A stretch of 60,375 bases of DNA from Leptospira sp. (GTDB lineage Bacteria > Spirochaetota > Leptospiria > Leptospirales > Leptospiraceae): positions 1 through 60,375 of the forward strand of contig JAPZRK010000078.1 of assembly GCA_027531445.1 (NCBI GenBank). Reading direction: 5' to 3'. Shown piece by piece: positions 8,768-17,254 of this stretch; positions within the stretch are counted from its first letter, which is position 1, and every line of letters starts with the position of its first letter. Made by a program: the position numbers and the translations under genes. The notes beneath the pieces are model-generated. The model was given only the letters and a program-made list of their open reading frames with translations. It had not been told where the DNA came from and did no database searches.

Positions 8768-9379
8768 ATGTTCACAGGCATTATAGAAACAACAGGGAAA
8801 ATCCTTCGCGTAAGTCCCATCGATTCTGGAATTGAATTTGAAGTGGTTACTGATTTTAATCATCCAGATTTAAAAATAGGTGATTCGGTTGCGATTAGTG
8901 GTGCTTGTATGACCGTCACTAATTTGAAGGAGAAGGGGAACATTTTTGAATTCTATACATCCTTCAAATCACTTGAACTTACCAATCTATCAAGGTTGAA
9001 GGAAGGATCTCTCGTCAATTTAGAGAGAGCTATGGCCGTCGGACAAAGGTTTGGTGGACATATGGTGCAAGGACATGTGGATGGATTGGGTAAGGTTCTC
9101 TCCCGTACTGTAATCGAAGAGAATAAAGTGGAAGAATTTTGGATTGAACCACCTCCAGAACTAACTAAATACTTTGTCAAAAAAGGCAGTGTAACTGTTG
9201 ATGGAGTTAGTTTAACTGTAGTGGATGTTAAAGATGGCAGTTTTCAACTCGTTCTGATTCCAGAGACGATTCATAAAACAAATGCGAATCAATGGAATAA
9301 GGATGTCCTCGTAAATCTTGAGGTTGACGTACTTGCAAAATACATCGAAAACTTTTTAGAACTACGTTTTTCTAAGTAG
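8768..9379 (+). CDS. ribE: Riboflavin synthase, alpha subunit
   Basis: Catalyses the dismutation of two 6,7-dimethyl-8-ribityllumazine molecules into riboflavin. It has the family N terminus MFTGIIETTG and two tandem lumazine-binding domains (about 1-97 and 98-195), each with a characteristic motif: SVAISGACMTV in the first, SVTVDGVSLTV in the second, plus GQRFGGHMVQGHVDG at the junction. I take the ATG at 8768, giving 203 residues, rather than an upstream in-frame TTG at 8732, because MFTGIIE is the conserved terminus. The 3' end overlaps the convergent STAS gene by 18 nt. Confidence 0.95.
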   Translation: MFTGIIETTGKILRVSPIDSGIEFEVVTDFNHPDLKIGDSVAISGACMTVTNLKEKGNIFEFYTSFKSLELTNLSRLKEGSLVNLERAMAVGQRFGGHMVQGHVDGLGKVLSRTVIEENKVEEFWIEPPPELTKYFVKKGSVTVDGVSLTVVDVKDGSFQLVLIPETIHKTNANQWNKDVLVNLEVDVLAKYIENFLELRFSK

Positions 9380-9739
9380 GGCGTCTATATCCGAATCATC
9401 ATCTCCATCCGCATATTTGGATTGAAAGTCTGCTGGACTGAGAATTTCAAAAAACATATCCAACTTTGCGAGTTTAAAGACATTTTGGATCATGGGTTTC
9501 ATTCCAAAAAGAATCAATTTCCCCTTCTTACTTTTTAGGACATTTAAACTTTTAATGAGTGATCCAATCCCAGATGAATCGATGTAATCAAGTCTTCCCA
9601 TGTCAATGGCGACAACGGCGGGATTTGGTTCGATGATTTTTGCAAAAACGGATTCAAATTCTTCGGTAGATTCGATATCAAACTTTCCAGATATTTCGAT
9701 TACTTTTATTTTGCCTGCCGTGTTTATCTTTAATTCCAT
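9362..9739 (-). CDS. STAS-domain anti-sigma factor antagonist
   Basis: A single STAS domain of 125 residues of the SpoIIAA/RsbV type. Such proteins bind a partner-switching anti-sigma kinase unless phosphorylated on a conserved serine. The phosphosite motif is DSSG at 54-57 (DYIDSSGIGSLIKSL), and the hydrophobic strand before it is intact. An acidic tail (DGDDDSDID) at the C terminus is unusual. No kinase or phosphatase partner is adjacent, so the partner must be encoded elsewhere. It is on the opposite strand to the riboflavin genes that flank it. Confidence 0.9.
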   Translation of the reverse strand: MELKINTAGKIKVIEISGKFDIESTEEFESVFAKIIEPNPAVVAIDMGRLDYIDSSGIGSLIKSLNVLKSKKGKLILFGMKPMIQNVFKLAKLDMFFEILSPADFQSKYADGDDDSDIDALLRKT

Positions 9740-9857
9740 TTCCCCTCACCGATTTGACAATATTAGCTGAATTCTGACCTAAAAATCAATGAATTTCTTC
9801 TAGTTTCTACTTTTAATCAGTAAGGCGTTGACAGTCTTAGTATATATAGGGGAAAAA

Positions 9858-11069
9858 ATGATCCGTCCCATACAAGAAGCCATCGAAGAAATACGTCTAG
9901 GTAAAATGATCATTCTCGTCGACTCAGAAGATAGAGAAAATGAAGGGGATTTGGTCGTCGCCTCCCAATTTGCGAATAAAGATATGATCAATTTTATGGC
10001 TACGCACGGACGTGGTTTGATTTGCGTTCCGATGGAGTCAGATCGCCTCCGAAAGCTCGGACTTGGGCGGATGGTGGACGATCTATCCGTCGGAGATAAA
10101 CACGGGACCGCATTTACCGTCTCAGTTGATGCCAAAGAAGGCGCCACAACGGGCATTTCTGCCCATGACAGAGCAAAAACGGTCGAAGTTTTGTTAGATG
10201 AAAATGCAAGTCCTGCTGATTTGGCTCGACCAGGGCACATGTTTCCATTGCAAGCCGTGGCAGGTGGTGTCTTAAGACGCGCGGGTCACACAGAAGCCGC
10301 GGTAGATCTCGCCAAACTTGCCGGTCTATATCCCAGCGGAGTGATCTGCGAGATTCTCAACGATGATGGAACCATGGCAAGACTGCCAGACCTTGAAAAA
10401 TTTGCGAGCCTTCACAATTTAAACATTTATACCATCGAGGATCTGATCCGATACCGACAAACGCAGGAAAGGTTGATCCAACTGGAAGCCGAGGCCAATC
10501 TTCCGACGGACTATGGTGATTTTAAAATTCGTGCATATTCAACACAAGTAGACGACAAAATACATATTGCCCTGATCAAGGGAGATGTTTCTAAGGGTGA
10601 GCCTGTTCTGGTTCGGGTTCATAGCGAGTGTTTGACGGGTGATGTTTTCTTTTCACAGCGTTGTGATTGTGGTTCTCAGTTGCATAGTGCTCTAAAAATG
10701 ATAGAAAAGGAAGGGAGCGGCGTTCTCCTCTATATGCGCCAAGAAGGTCGTGGAATTGGCATCATCAATAAATTGAAAGCGTATGGCTTACAAGAAGGTG
10801 GTCTCGATACTGTTGAAGCAAATGAAAAATTAGGTTTTGCGCCTGACCTTCGTGACTACGGAATCGGTGCTCAGATATTACGAGATATTGGCATCAAACA
10901 AATGCGTCTCATTACGAATAACCCTCGTAAGATCGTAGGTTTGGAAGGTTATAATCTGCACGTAACGGATCGCGTTCCAATCGAAATTGAACCAGTTGAA
11001 GGTAATTCCAGATACCTTCACACCAAAAAAACCAAATTAGGTCACTTGCTCAATTTACACGGTGGATAA
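9858..11069 (+). CDS. ribBA: Bifunctional 3,4-dihydroxy-2-butanone-4-phosphate synthase / GTP cyclohydrolase II
   Basis: Supplies both precursors of riboflavin: DHBP from ribulose-5-phosphate and the pyrimidine from GTP. The N-terminal RibB domain shows VDSEDRENEGDLVVA and HGRGLICVPM. The C-terminal RibA domain (from about 205) shows HSECLTGDVFFSQRCDCG with the zinc cysteines, MRQEGRGIG and TNNPRK. The ATG at 9858 is preceded by AGGGG at a good distance; an in-frame TTG at 9828 is less likely. The protein is then 403 residues, normal for the fusion. Confidence 0.96.
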   Translation: MIRPIQEAIEEIRLGKMIILVDSEDRENEGDLVVASQFANKDMINFMATHGRGLICVPMESDRLRKLGLGRMVDDLSVGDKHGTAFTVSVDAKEGATTGISAHDRAKTVEVLLDENASPADLARPGHMFPLQAVAGGVLRRAGHTEAAVDLAKLAGLYPSGVICEILNDDGTMARLPDLEKFASLHNLNIYTIEDLIRYRQTQERLIQLEAEANLPTDYGDFKIRAYSTQVDDKIHIALIKGDVSKGEPVLVRVHSECLTGDVFFSQRCDCGSQLHSALKMIEKEGSGVLLYMRQEGRGIGIINKLKAYGLQEGGLDTVEANEKLGFAPDLRDYGIGAQILRDIGIKQMRLITNNPRKIVGLEGYNLHVTDRVPIEIEPVEGNSRYLHTKKTKLGHLLNLHGG

Positions 11070-11083
11070 GTAGGAAAAATAAA

Positions 11084-11099
11084 AGGCGTACTTTCGCCT
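11084..11099. terminator. Small stem-loop between convergent ribBA and pdxH
   Basis: AGGCG at 11084-11088 pairs with CGCCT at 11095-11099 around a 6-nt loop, in the 36-nt gap between two convergent genes, with A-rich sequence before it and TAAAT after it. It could act as a weak bidirectional terminator. The short stem and poor U-tract make this tentative. Confidence 0.35.
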
Positions 11100-11105
11100 A
11101 AATGA

Positions 11106-11747
11106 TTAAGGACTCAATCGACAACGAGTCCAATCATTTCCTTTTTTAGAAAATTCGATCCTATCGTGAAGTCGGCCTTGTCTCCCTTGCCAAAATTCGA
11201 TCCGTGTCGGATTTAAAGCGTAGCCACCCCATGTTTCGGGCATCGGTACATCTTTTCCTTCATATTTTTTTTCGATGTTTGTAAACTGATCCTCTAAGTA
11301 TTGCCGATTTGGAACGACTGAGCTTTGTAAGGATGCTAGAGCACCTAATTGAGAAATACGAGGCCGTTTTGCAAAATATTCGAGTGAGGATTGTTTACTT
11401 ACTTTTGAGACCGAGCCTTCAATACGAATTTGGCGTTCCTGGCTTGCCCAAAAAAAAGTCAAACTTGCCTTAGGATTGTTTTCCAAATCTTTTCCTTTTC
11501 TCGAATCGTAATTTGTAAAGAAAACAAAATCGCCATCCTTAATTTCTTTTAAGAGCACAACCCGTGCAGACGGCTGACCTTCAGGTGAAACTGTGGAAAG
11601 TAACATGGCATTGGGTTCTTCTTCTTTTTCATCCAAAGCCAATTGGAACCAAACTTTAAAAAAAACAATCGGATCACTTCCTGCATCTTCTTCGTTCAAA
11701 GTGTACTTTTCATAAGATTTGCGCATTTCGTTTAAATCATGGTTCAT
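11106..11747 (-). CDS. pdxH: Pyridoxamine/pyridoxine 5'-phosphate oxidase
   Basis: An FMN enzyme that oxidises PNP or PMP to pyridoxal 5'-phosphate in the cytoplasm. Diagnostic segments are MRKSYEKYTLNEEDAGSDP at the N terminus, ARVVLLKEIKDGDFVFFTNY (FMN binding), SRKGKDLENNPKASLTFFW, and the C-terminal P-TRIEFWQGRQGRLHDR. I use the ATG at 11747 because AGGGGAAC lies just upstream; an upstream in-frame start would add eight unconserved residues. The result is 213 residues, standard length. It begins inside the last codons of the prepilin peptidase gene (11 nt overlap). Confidence 0.94.
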   Translation of the reverse strand: MNHDLNEMRKSYEKYTLNEEDAGSDPIVFFKVWFQLALDEKEEEPNAMLLSTVSPEGQPSARVVLLKEIKDGDFVFFTNYDSRKGKDLENNPKASLTFFWASQERQIRIEGSVSKVSKQSSLEYFAKRPRISQLGALASLQSSVVPNRQYLEDQFTNIEKKYEGKDVPMPETWGGYALNPTRIEFWQGRQGRLHDRIEFSKKGNDWTRCRLSP

Positions 11748-12558
11748 AATGTTCCCCTGTAAAACCTTCAATTCCTAAATTAAAATACATTACTTTTGCT
11801 ATCATTGTAAAGAAAAGACCTAGTGAGAAGAAGACACCCATCGGAATCATTTTGCCACGTAAACTTTCTCCTTTTTTGCGAGATACAATCGTAATAATGA
11901 TTGCAAGGAGATAAGATGAGTTTAAAAAGAAGAGCCAAAATGGATGACCTGCTAAAAAGGCAAAACAAGGTGCAAAAAAAACATCACCCAAACCCATTCC
12001 GTTTTTAAATAAAAAATAAATACTAACATAAAATACGGCAAAACCAAGGAATACATACAAATCTATCATTCCTGGTAATTCCTTTGTCAGTGCATAATTG
12101 CAAAAAGATCCAAAGAATAAGATAAAAGGTAAATTTTCATAGTCCAATGAAAAATACTTGGCATCAGTATGAATGGAGACAATCAAATGACCAATCAAAA
12201 AAAGAAAGGAGATAGTAAATAATAAATCCTGAGTCAAAACAAAACTGATCACCCCCAAAATACCAAATAGAAATTCGGAGGTCGGATAGACCCAAGATAG
12301 GCGAACGCCACAAGTAGGACACTTTCCTTTCGTGAGAAAATATCCCAAAACGGGCGTTAAGTAAAGTGGTGATACTTTCGTTTTACAACTGGGACAATGG
12401 CTAGGATAGGTAAGGAGCTGAATCATTCGCTCCCAAAATGAACCAACTTTTCGACCTTTCCCATAAAAATAAAAAAGGACCCTTTCAGCTGTTGTAATGT
12501 AAAAACTTGCAATACAAGAACCAAAAAGGAATAATAAAAGATAAAGAAAAATGAACAC
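11737..12558 (-). CDS. Prepilin peptidase (type IV leader peptidase / N-methyltransferase)
   Basis: An integral membrane aspartyl protease that removes the leader of type IV pilin-like proteins. It has the FLFGSCIASF N-terminal helix, the two-cysteine-pair cytoplasmic loop (CPSCKTKV, CPTCG), and the two catalytic aspartates in HTDAKYFSLD and GMGLGDVFF. About seven helices follow. The frame stays open upstream into the aminotransferase gene. I prefer the GTG at 12558, giving 273 residues, because it places the first helix at the N terminus, but no clear ribosome site marks it and a TTG at 12624 is possible. No pilin genes are in the window. Confidence 0.88.
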   Translation of the reverse strand: MFIFLYLLLFLFGSCIASFYITTAERVLFYFYGKGRKVGSFWERMIQLLTYPSHCPSCKTKVSPLYLTPVLGYFLTKGKCPTCGVRLSWVYPTSEFLFGILGVISFVLTQDLLFTISFLFLIGHLIVSIHTDAKYFSLDYENLPFILFFGSFCNYALTKELPGMIDLYVFLGFAVFYVSIYFLFKNGMGLGDVFFAPCFAFLAGHPFWLFFLNSSYLLAIIITIVSRKKGESLRGKMIPMGVFFSLGLFFTMIAKVMYFNLGIEGFTGEHYEP

Positions 12559-12572
12559 GAGTAAAATCTGGC

Positions 12573-13664
12573 TTAGGTTGCGAGCTCTTGGAGCGCCAAC
12601 ATACCTCGTTTTAATTGATCCCAATCTGTAGCAAAAGATAAACGAACGAAATTGCGACTTTCAGTGAATATATAACCTGGAACCAGAATCAACTTTTTCG
12701 TAACGGCTTTTTGGATAAAATCTTCATCCTTTCCTTTTATCTTTAAAAAGAAGTAAAAAGCACCACCTGACTTTTGGACATCATAGTGATCCTTTAGAGA
12801 ATCATAAACAAAATCACGTTTTTCGCGGTAGTCCTGGATATAGGACGTCATATCTGTTTTTAATGCTTCAATGCCTGCCCACTGTGTTGTGGAAGGTGCA
12901 CAGACTACAGTATATTGCTGTAAGGTGGTAAGAGCTTTGGTAACTTCTAGAGGTGCAAGGATCGTTGCAAGTCTGAGGCCCGTCATATTATAAGTCTTTG
13001 AAAAACCTGTAAGAGTGATCGTCTTTTCGTATTCGCAACCGATCGAATAAAAGGATTTGTCATAATCGAACAACTCGTAGATTTCATCTGAGATCAGGTA
13101 AGCGCCAGTATCTTCGGCAAGTTGTGCGAGTGCTTGGAGTTGTACTTTTGATAAAACTTTTCCTGTGGGGTTTGAAGGATTTGAAAAGATGATCAGTTTG
13201 ATCTTTTTTTTGCGAAAGGGATCTAAATCACTTTTTTGAAAAGATTCATCCACGGTCAGAAGTTTTGCACCATAAAATTTAAGCATCGCCGGATACATTA
13301 GAAAGTAGGGGGAAATCACCAGACATTCGTCATCTGGGTTCACGAGTGCGTTAAACAGTAAAAATAAAGCAGACGAAATGCCAGAAGTCACAAGCAGTCG
13401 ATCGGGATGAGCGTATGAGATTCCGTTTTGTGATTTGTACTTCTCAGTCATGGCATCCTTTAACTCCGGAATACCACCTGTCAATGTGTAGGCGGTTTTG
13501 CCATCACGAGCGGCTTTACACATCGCCTCAATGATATTTGGTGGACAGGGGAAGTGGGGTTGACCGATCGAAAGATTGATCGGATTTTCGATTGAACGAG
13601 CTAGCTCAAAGGCCTTTCGAATGGGAGATGAATCGATCCCAGACATTCTATTTGCAAATTCCAT
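12573..13664 (-). CDS. Class I/II PLP-dependent aminotransferase
   Basis: A fold-type I aminotransferase of 363 residues, aspartate-aminotransferase-like. It shows NLSIGQPHFPCP near the N terminus, TSGISSALFLLFNAL, SNPSNPTGKVLS for cofactor phosphate and substrate carboxylate contacts, DEIYELFDYD, and the Schiff-base lysine in GFSKTYNMTGLRLA. The exact amino acid substrate cannot be assigned. It lies upstream of the prepilin peptidase and pdxH on the minus strand. Pairing a PLP enzyme with pdxH may be incidental. An 81-bp gap separates it from the divergent AAA gene. Confidence 0.87.
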   Translation of the reverse strand: MEFANRMSGIDSSPIRKAFELARSIENPINLSIGQPHFPCPPNIIEAMCKAARDGKTAYTLTGGIPELKDAMTEKYKSQNGISYAHPDRLLVTSGISSALFLLFNALVNPDDECLVISPYFLMYPAMLKFYGAKLLTVDESFQKSDLDPFRKKKIKLIIFSNPSNPTGKVLSKVQLQALAQLAEDTGAYLISDEIYELFDYDKSFYSIGCEYEKTITLTGFSKTYNMTGLRLATILAPLEVTKALTTLQQYTVVCAPSTTQWAGIEALKTDMTSYIQDYREKRDFVYDSLKDHYDVQKSGGAFYFFLKIKGKDEDFIQKAVTKKLILVPGYIFTESRNFVRLSFATDWDQLKRGMLALQELAT

Positions 13665-13745
13665 ACTTTAAATGGAAAATTCTAGGGCGATTGGGTCAAT
13701 AGAATTTGGTTTACACGATAGAAAAGACCGAAAAGCTGAAGGAAT

Positions 13746-16700
13746 ATGGAATTCGTTACGATTGCCTCCGTCAAAGTTCCGGTCCTTCCGAACAAATCCT
13801 CTTTTCCTATTTTTCCGTCGAGTCTAGTCGAGACAGATTCAGTAAAGTCCACTTTACAAAAGATATTGTTTCCTATGCTCGAAGGCATCCCGGTTCTCCT
13901 TGTAGGGGATGCGGGAGTAGGCAAAAACGCACTTATTTATTATATCAATGCCAAAAGAAACCAACCAACGCTTCGGTTCAGTTTTAATGAGGATACACTT
14001 CCAGAGGATCTGATTGGTTCGTATCGTATCTTACTCGATGGCAAAGGTTTTACCTGGTCAAATGGCCCTCTCACAAACGCGCTGGAAAATGGACTTAGTT
14101 TTGTTGCAGATGAGATGAACCTTTGTGCACCCAATATCATCAAACGGTTTTCTAGCGTCTACGAATCCCATTATTTAGATCTTTTGGAAGGTAGTGGACA
14201 GAGGGTTTCTGGAAAATCGGGGTTTTGGTTTATTGGTACACAAAATCCAAGCGAAGGCTTTGAAGGGCGTAAACCACTCCCATTTGATATCACCAAACAC
14301 TTCGCAGTTGTTTATGTAGATCCATACTCACCAGATGAAATGTTTTTTATTTTAAAAAATCTATATAAGGATCTCCCTGAGTCCTCGATTCAAAAAATCA
14401 TTCGAGTTACCATCGAGTCTGAAAATCGTGTCAAACGAGGTGAAATCGGAAAAGGAGATCTTGAGAAGTATCATTTCAATTTAAGGACTCTACAAAAATA
14501 TTGTAATCGTATTTTGGCATATGGTAAGGAAGACCAAGCAGTTGCTATTCGTGAAGCTATGTATCTTTTTTTGGAGCCATTTCGAAAGACAGAAGATCGA
14601 GCTCTACAAGCTAGCCTCATTGAATCAGAGTTTGGTGGAAGTGTTGTAAGGCAGTCCACTAAAGGATATGTTCAATCCAATACGATTTTTTGGAATGATA
14701 AAGAGATCAAAACCTGGAACGAACAAAAAACTTTAAATATACTCTCAAAATATCCGACTCCCAACCCGATTTTAGAATTTTTGGATAAAGTATTAACTGC
14801 CATTCATAACAAAGAAAACATTTTGATTGAATTTCGAGAAGATCAAGATCCACAAGAATTTTTGCCACTCTTTACTGAACTAACAGGTATTCCGATAGAT
14901 TCGGTAATGCTCTCTAAAGGGATGCACACATCAGATGTCGTTGGAGCATTAAAACCCGTAAAAGTGAACGGAGAGACCAGTGTAAATTGGGTAGATGGTC
15001 CACTCACTCGAGCGATTCGAGAAGGAAACGTCATACTGATTTCCGGGCTTGAATCTGCAGGGGCTGAACTTGTCGAAAAGATGAATATGCTTACCGATGA
15101 TGCTCGTTCCCTTGCACTCCCTCCAGAATCTGGAGAGGAAGTCCCACTGACTCTAAAAGAAACCTCAGTGGTTTTTGGTCTCAAAACATTTCGCCAATCA
15201 AAATCGACTTCCACAATTTCCCGTGCCTTTCGAAATCGATTCACTCCCATTATTTTCCCCGAATTGGAAGAACCAAAGGTCATAGAAGAAATCATCTCCT
15301 TTTATTTGCCAGAAGGTGTGTTACCAAGGGCGATTGCTCGCTTTCATATCAAAATCAAAGAACTCGCAGATAAACGCACGATAGGTTCTGCCAATCTACA
15401 GCCATACCGTTTTGGGATTTCCAATTTACTAAAATGGAAAAACCACATCTATCGATACAATGAAAAAGATGTTCGTGGGGTCGCCTTTCGCGGTGGCTCT
15501 ATCTACTACACCAATCAAATCTCCGATCCTAAAGAGCGAGCAGAAGTTGACCGTATGCTCGATGGTTTTCTCTCGGGAGTGGAAGTGGTTTCAGAGCTCT
15601 TCGAAGAAATTGAAGAGAAAAAAAAAACTTTTACGGTAGCGTCTAGTCTCGAAAAAAAGCAGTGGTGGGATCCCGAACTTCACAAACGTGATCCCCTAAC
15701 AGGCGAAGCAAAAAAGCTCAACTCAGGCAATGAGCTCAAGCGCGGCATTGAAATCAATACTCCAGAAACGGGCGGTCAAACCAAGGAAGGCCCAGATGCA
15801 TGGTATGGTAAAGATACCCAAGGCAATAATGGCCAAGGTGAACCGGCGGGCGGAGGTGGCGCTTGGGGTTATCGCACAGAAGAACTATACAAACAGTTTT
15901 TAAAAAAACGTAGGATTCTTTGGGATTATTCCATCATGGTGGGACTGGACGAATTCAAAAAAGTTTTCGGCAAAGAATTAGAAGATGTAGAACTTAGCTT
16001 GGAACAGCTGTTTGATCCTGAAATTGATATACAAAGGATGTATAAAAATGAAGGTTCAAGAGTGGACGCTCGCAAATACATTTCTTACCGAAGTGGGCGT
16101 GGTGATACCAAAATTTTCGACAAAACCACCATTCAAAAGAATGATGAAAAGCTAAAGGGTGTGGAAGTTACCTTTTTACTTAGCAAATGCCGTCGGATTT
16201 TCAATTTTGAATATTCGGTCGCAATGCTGAGTGCCTTACTTGTAAGTTTGCATGTGCTAAATGAACATGATATTGCCACAAGTGTGAATACATTCTGTGA
16301 CATTAAAAATTCAAAAGATACGATTGACATCTTCAATCTAAAAAAGGCAGAAGAAGACTATACTCAAGAGAAAGAGGAAGAAGTGTTTACACACCTCTGC
16401 AAAAATTGGCATGGAGATTCAATTCCTGAACACCAACTTTTGTTAAACTGTGAAAAGTATTTTTCTCCCGATGCCCAAACAAGGATCGTAGTCATCATTT
16501 CCGACTTTCGCGGACAGAGGGCGAAGGAAAAGATCGAAGCTGAAATCTCCTCTTTCGAGAGTCGAAAGTTGAAAGAAGCTGTACTAAAAAACCAAGAAAA
16601 AAATTATGTATTTTTAGGGGTAGGACTGGGCTCCCGATACATTGCAGAGCATCTGTTTACGGATTCCTTGCAGATCACGGCAGACAACTTTTTTTCGATG

Positions 16701-16763
16701 CCGAACCTTATTGGAACTGAAATCGCAAGACTCATCCAAGTCCACCACAGTCTACGAACATAG
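13746..16763 (+). CDS. Midasin-like protein: two dynein-type AAA domains plus VWA-like C-terminus
   Basis: A 1005-residue protein joining, in order, an AAA_5/MoxR-type ATPase (about 30-280), a second AAA-like module (about 335-520), a helical linker, a Gly-rich stretch near 690-705 and a VWA-like domain (about 790-1000). The first AAA has Walker A GDAGVGKN (G54-N61, Asn where Ser/Thr is normal) and Walker B DE at 120-121. The second keeps GALKPVKVNGETSVNWVDGPLTRAI and sensor-like features but has no Walker A. The VWA-like part has VIISDFRG but no DxSxS MIDAS. Such proteins act as chaperone-like remodelers, usually as separate MoxR and VWA genes. It ends 2 nt before smpB. Confidence 0.7.
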   Translation: MEFVTIASVKVPVLPNKSSFPIFPSSLVETDSVKSTLQKILFPMLEGIPVLLVGDAGVGKNALIYYINAKRNQPTLRFSFNEDTLPEDLIGSYRILLDGKGFTWSNGPLTNALENGLSFVADEMNLCAPNIIKRFSSVYESHYLDLLEGSGQRVSGKSGFWFIGTQNPSEGFEGRKPLPFDITKHFAVVYVDPYSPDEMFFILKNLYKDLPESSIQKIIRVTIESENRVKRGEIGKGDLEKYHFNLRTLQKYCNRILAYGKEDQAVAIREAMYLFLEPFRKTEDRALQASLIESEFGGSVVRQSTKGYVQSNTIFWNDKEIKTWNEQKTLNILSKYPTPNPILEFLDKVLTAIHNKENILIEFREDQDPQEFLPLFTELTGIPIDSVMLSKGMHTSDVVGALKPVKVNGETSVNWVDGPLTRAIREGNVILISGLESAGAELVEKMNMLTDDARSLALPPESGEEVPLTLKETSVVFGLKTFRQSKSTSTISRAFRNRFTPIIFPELEEPKVIEEIISFYLPEGVLPRAIARFHIKIKELADKRTIGSANLQPYRFGISNLLKWKNHIYRYNEKDVRGVAFRGGSIYYTNQISDPKERAEVDRMLDGFLSGVEVVSELFEEIEEKKKTFTVASSLEKKQWWDPELHKRDPLTGEAKKLNSGNELKRGIEINTPETGGQTKEGPDAWYGKDTQGNNGQGEPAGGGGAWGYRTEELYKQFLKKRRILWDYSIMVGLDEFKKVFGKELEDVELSLEQLFDPEIDIQRMYKNEGSRVDARKYISYRSGRGDTKIFDKTTIQKNDEKLKGVEVTFLLSKCRRIFNFEYSVAMLSALLVSLHVLNEHDIATSVNTFCDIKNSKDTIDIFNLKKAEEDYTQEKEEEVFTHLCKNWHGDSIPEHQLLLNCEKYFSPDAQTRIVVIISDFRGQRAKEKIEAEISSFESRKLKEAVLKNQEKNYVFLGVGLGSRYIAEHLFTDSLQITADNFFSMPNLIGTEIARLIQVHHSLRT

Positions 16764-16765
16764 CC

Positions 16766-17254
16766 ATGGGCAAAACAGCAAAGGACGATAAACCGAGAGC
16801 AACAGATCCGCTCATCAATAAAAAAGCAAAATTTAACTTCGAACTAATGGAGTTTTATGAGGCGGGGATCGTCCTTACCGGTTCTGAGGTAAAATCTCTT
16901 CGTGATAAAAAGGGAAATTTAACAGATTGTTTTGCGAAGGTCAGAAATGGAGAAGTGTTCTTAGAAAATTTTCAAATCCCACCTTACGTAAATGGTGGTT
17001 ACGCAAACCATCCCGAAATTCGTCCTCGGAAACTTCTTTTGAAAGCAAAAGAAATTGTAAAGATAGATCGTGCTATGCGTGAAAAAGGTCTTGTACTCAT
17101 TGCAACCAAATGTTATTTCAAAAACAACCGACTCGTAAAGGTAGAAGTAGCACTCTCAAAACCGAAAAAACTCTATGATAAACGTGACGATATCCAAAAG
17201 AAAGAAGCAAAAATAGAAATTGAACGTGCTGTTAAGGAAAGATTAAAAAGATGA
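16766..17254 (+). CDS. smpB: SsrA-binding protein SmpB
   Basis: Binds tmRNA and delivers it to stalled ribosomes for trans-translation. The 162 residues carry the family signatures: NKKAKFNFELMEFYEAGIVL, TGSEVKSLR, the GEVFLENFQIPPY strand, and a basic C-terminal tail (YDKRDDIQKKEAK...ERLKR) that enters the mRNA channel. It lies 2 nt after the midasin-like gene and overlaps der by 4 nt (ATGA), so it belongs to a coupled operon. No ssrA gene was recognised in this window. Confidence 0.96.
   Translation: MGKTAKDDKPRATDPLINKKAKFNFELMEFYEAGIVLTGSEVKSLRDKKGNLTDCFAKVRNGEVFLENFQIPPYVNGGYANHPEIRPRKLLLKAKEIVKIDRAMREKGLVLIATKCYFKNNRLVKVEVALSKPKKLYDKRDDIQKKEAKIEIERAVKERLKR

Noticed and set aside
9828..9849. 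TTGACA followed by TATATA before ribBA, looking like a sigma70 promoter
   Set aside because: The spacing between the two hexamers is only 9 nt, far too short. The AGGGG after it is better explained as the ribosome site of the ATG at 9858.
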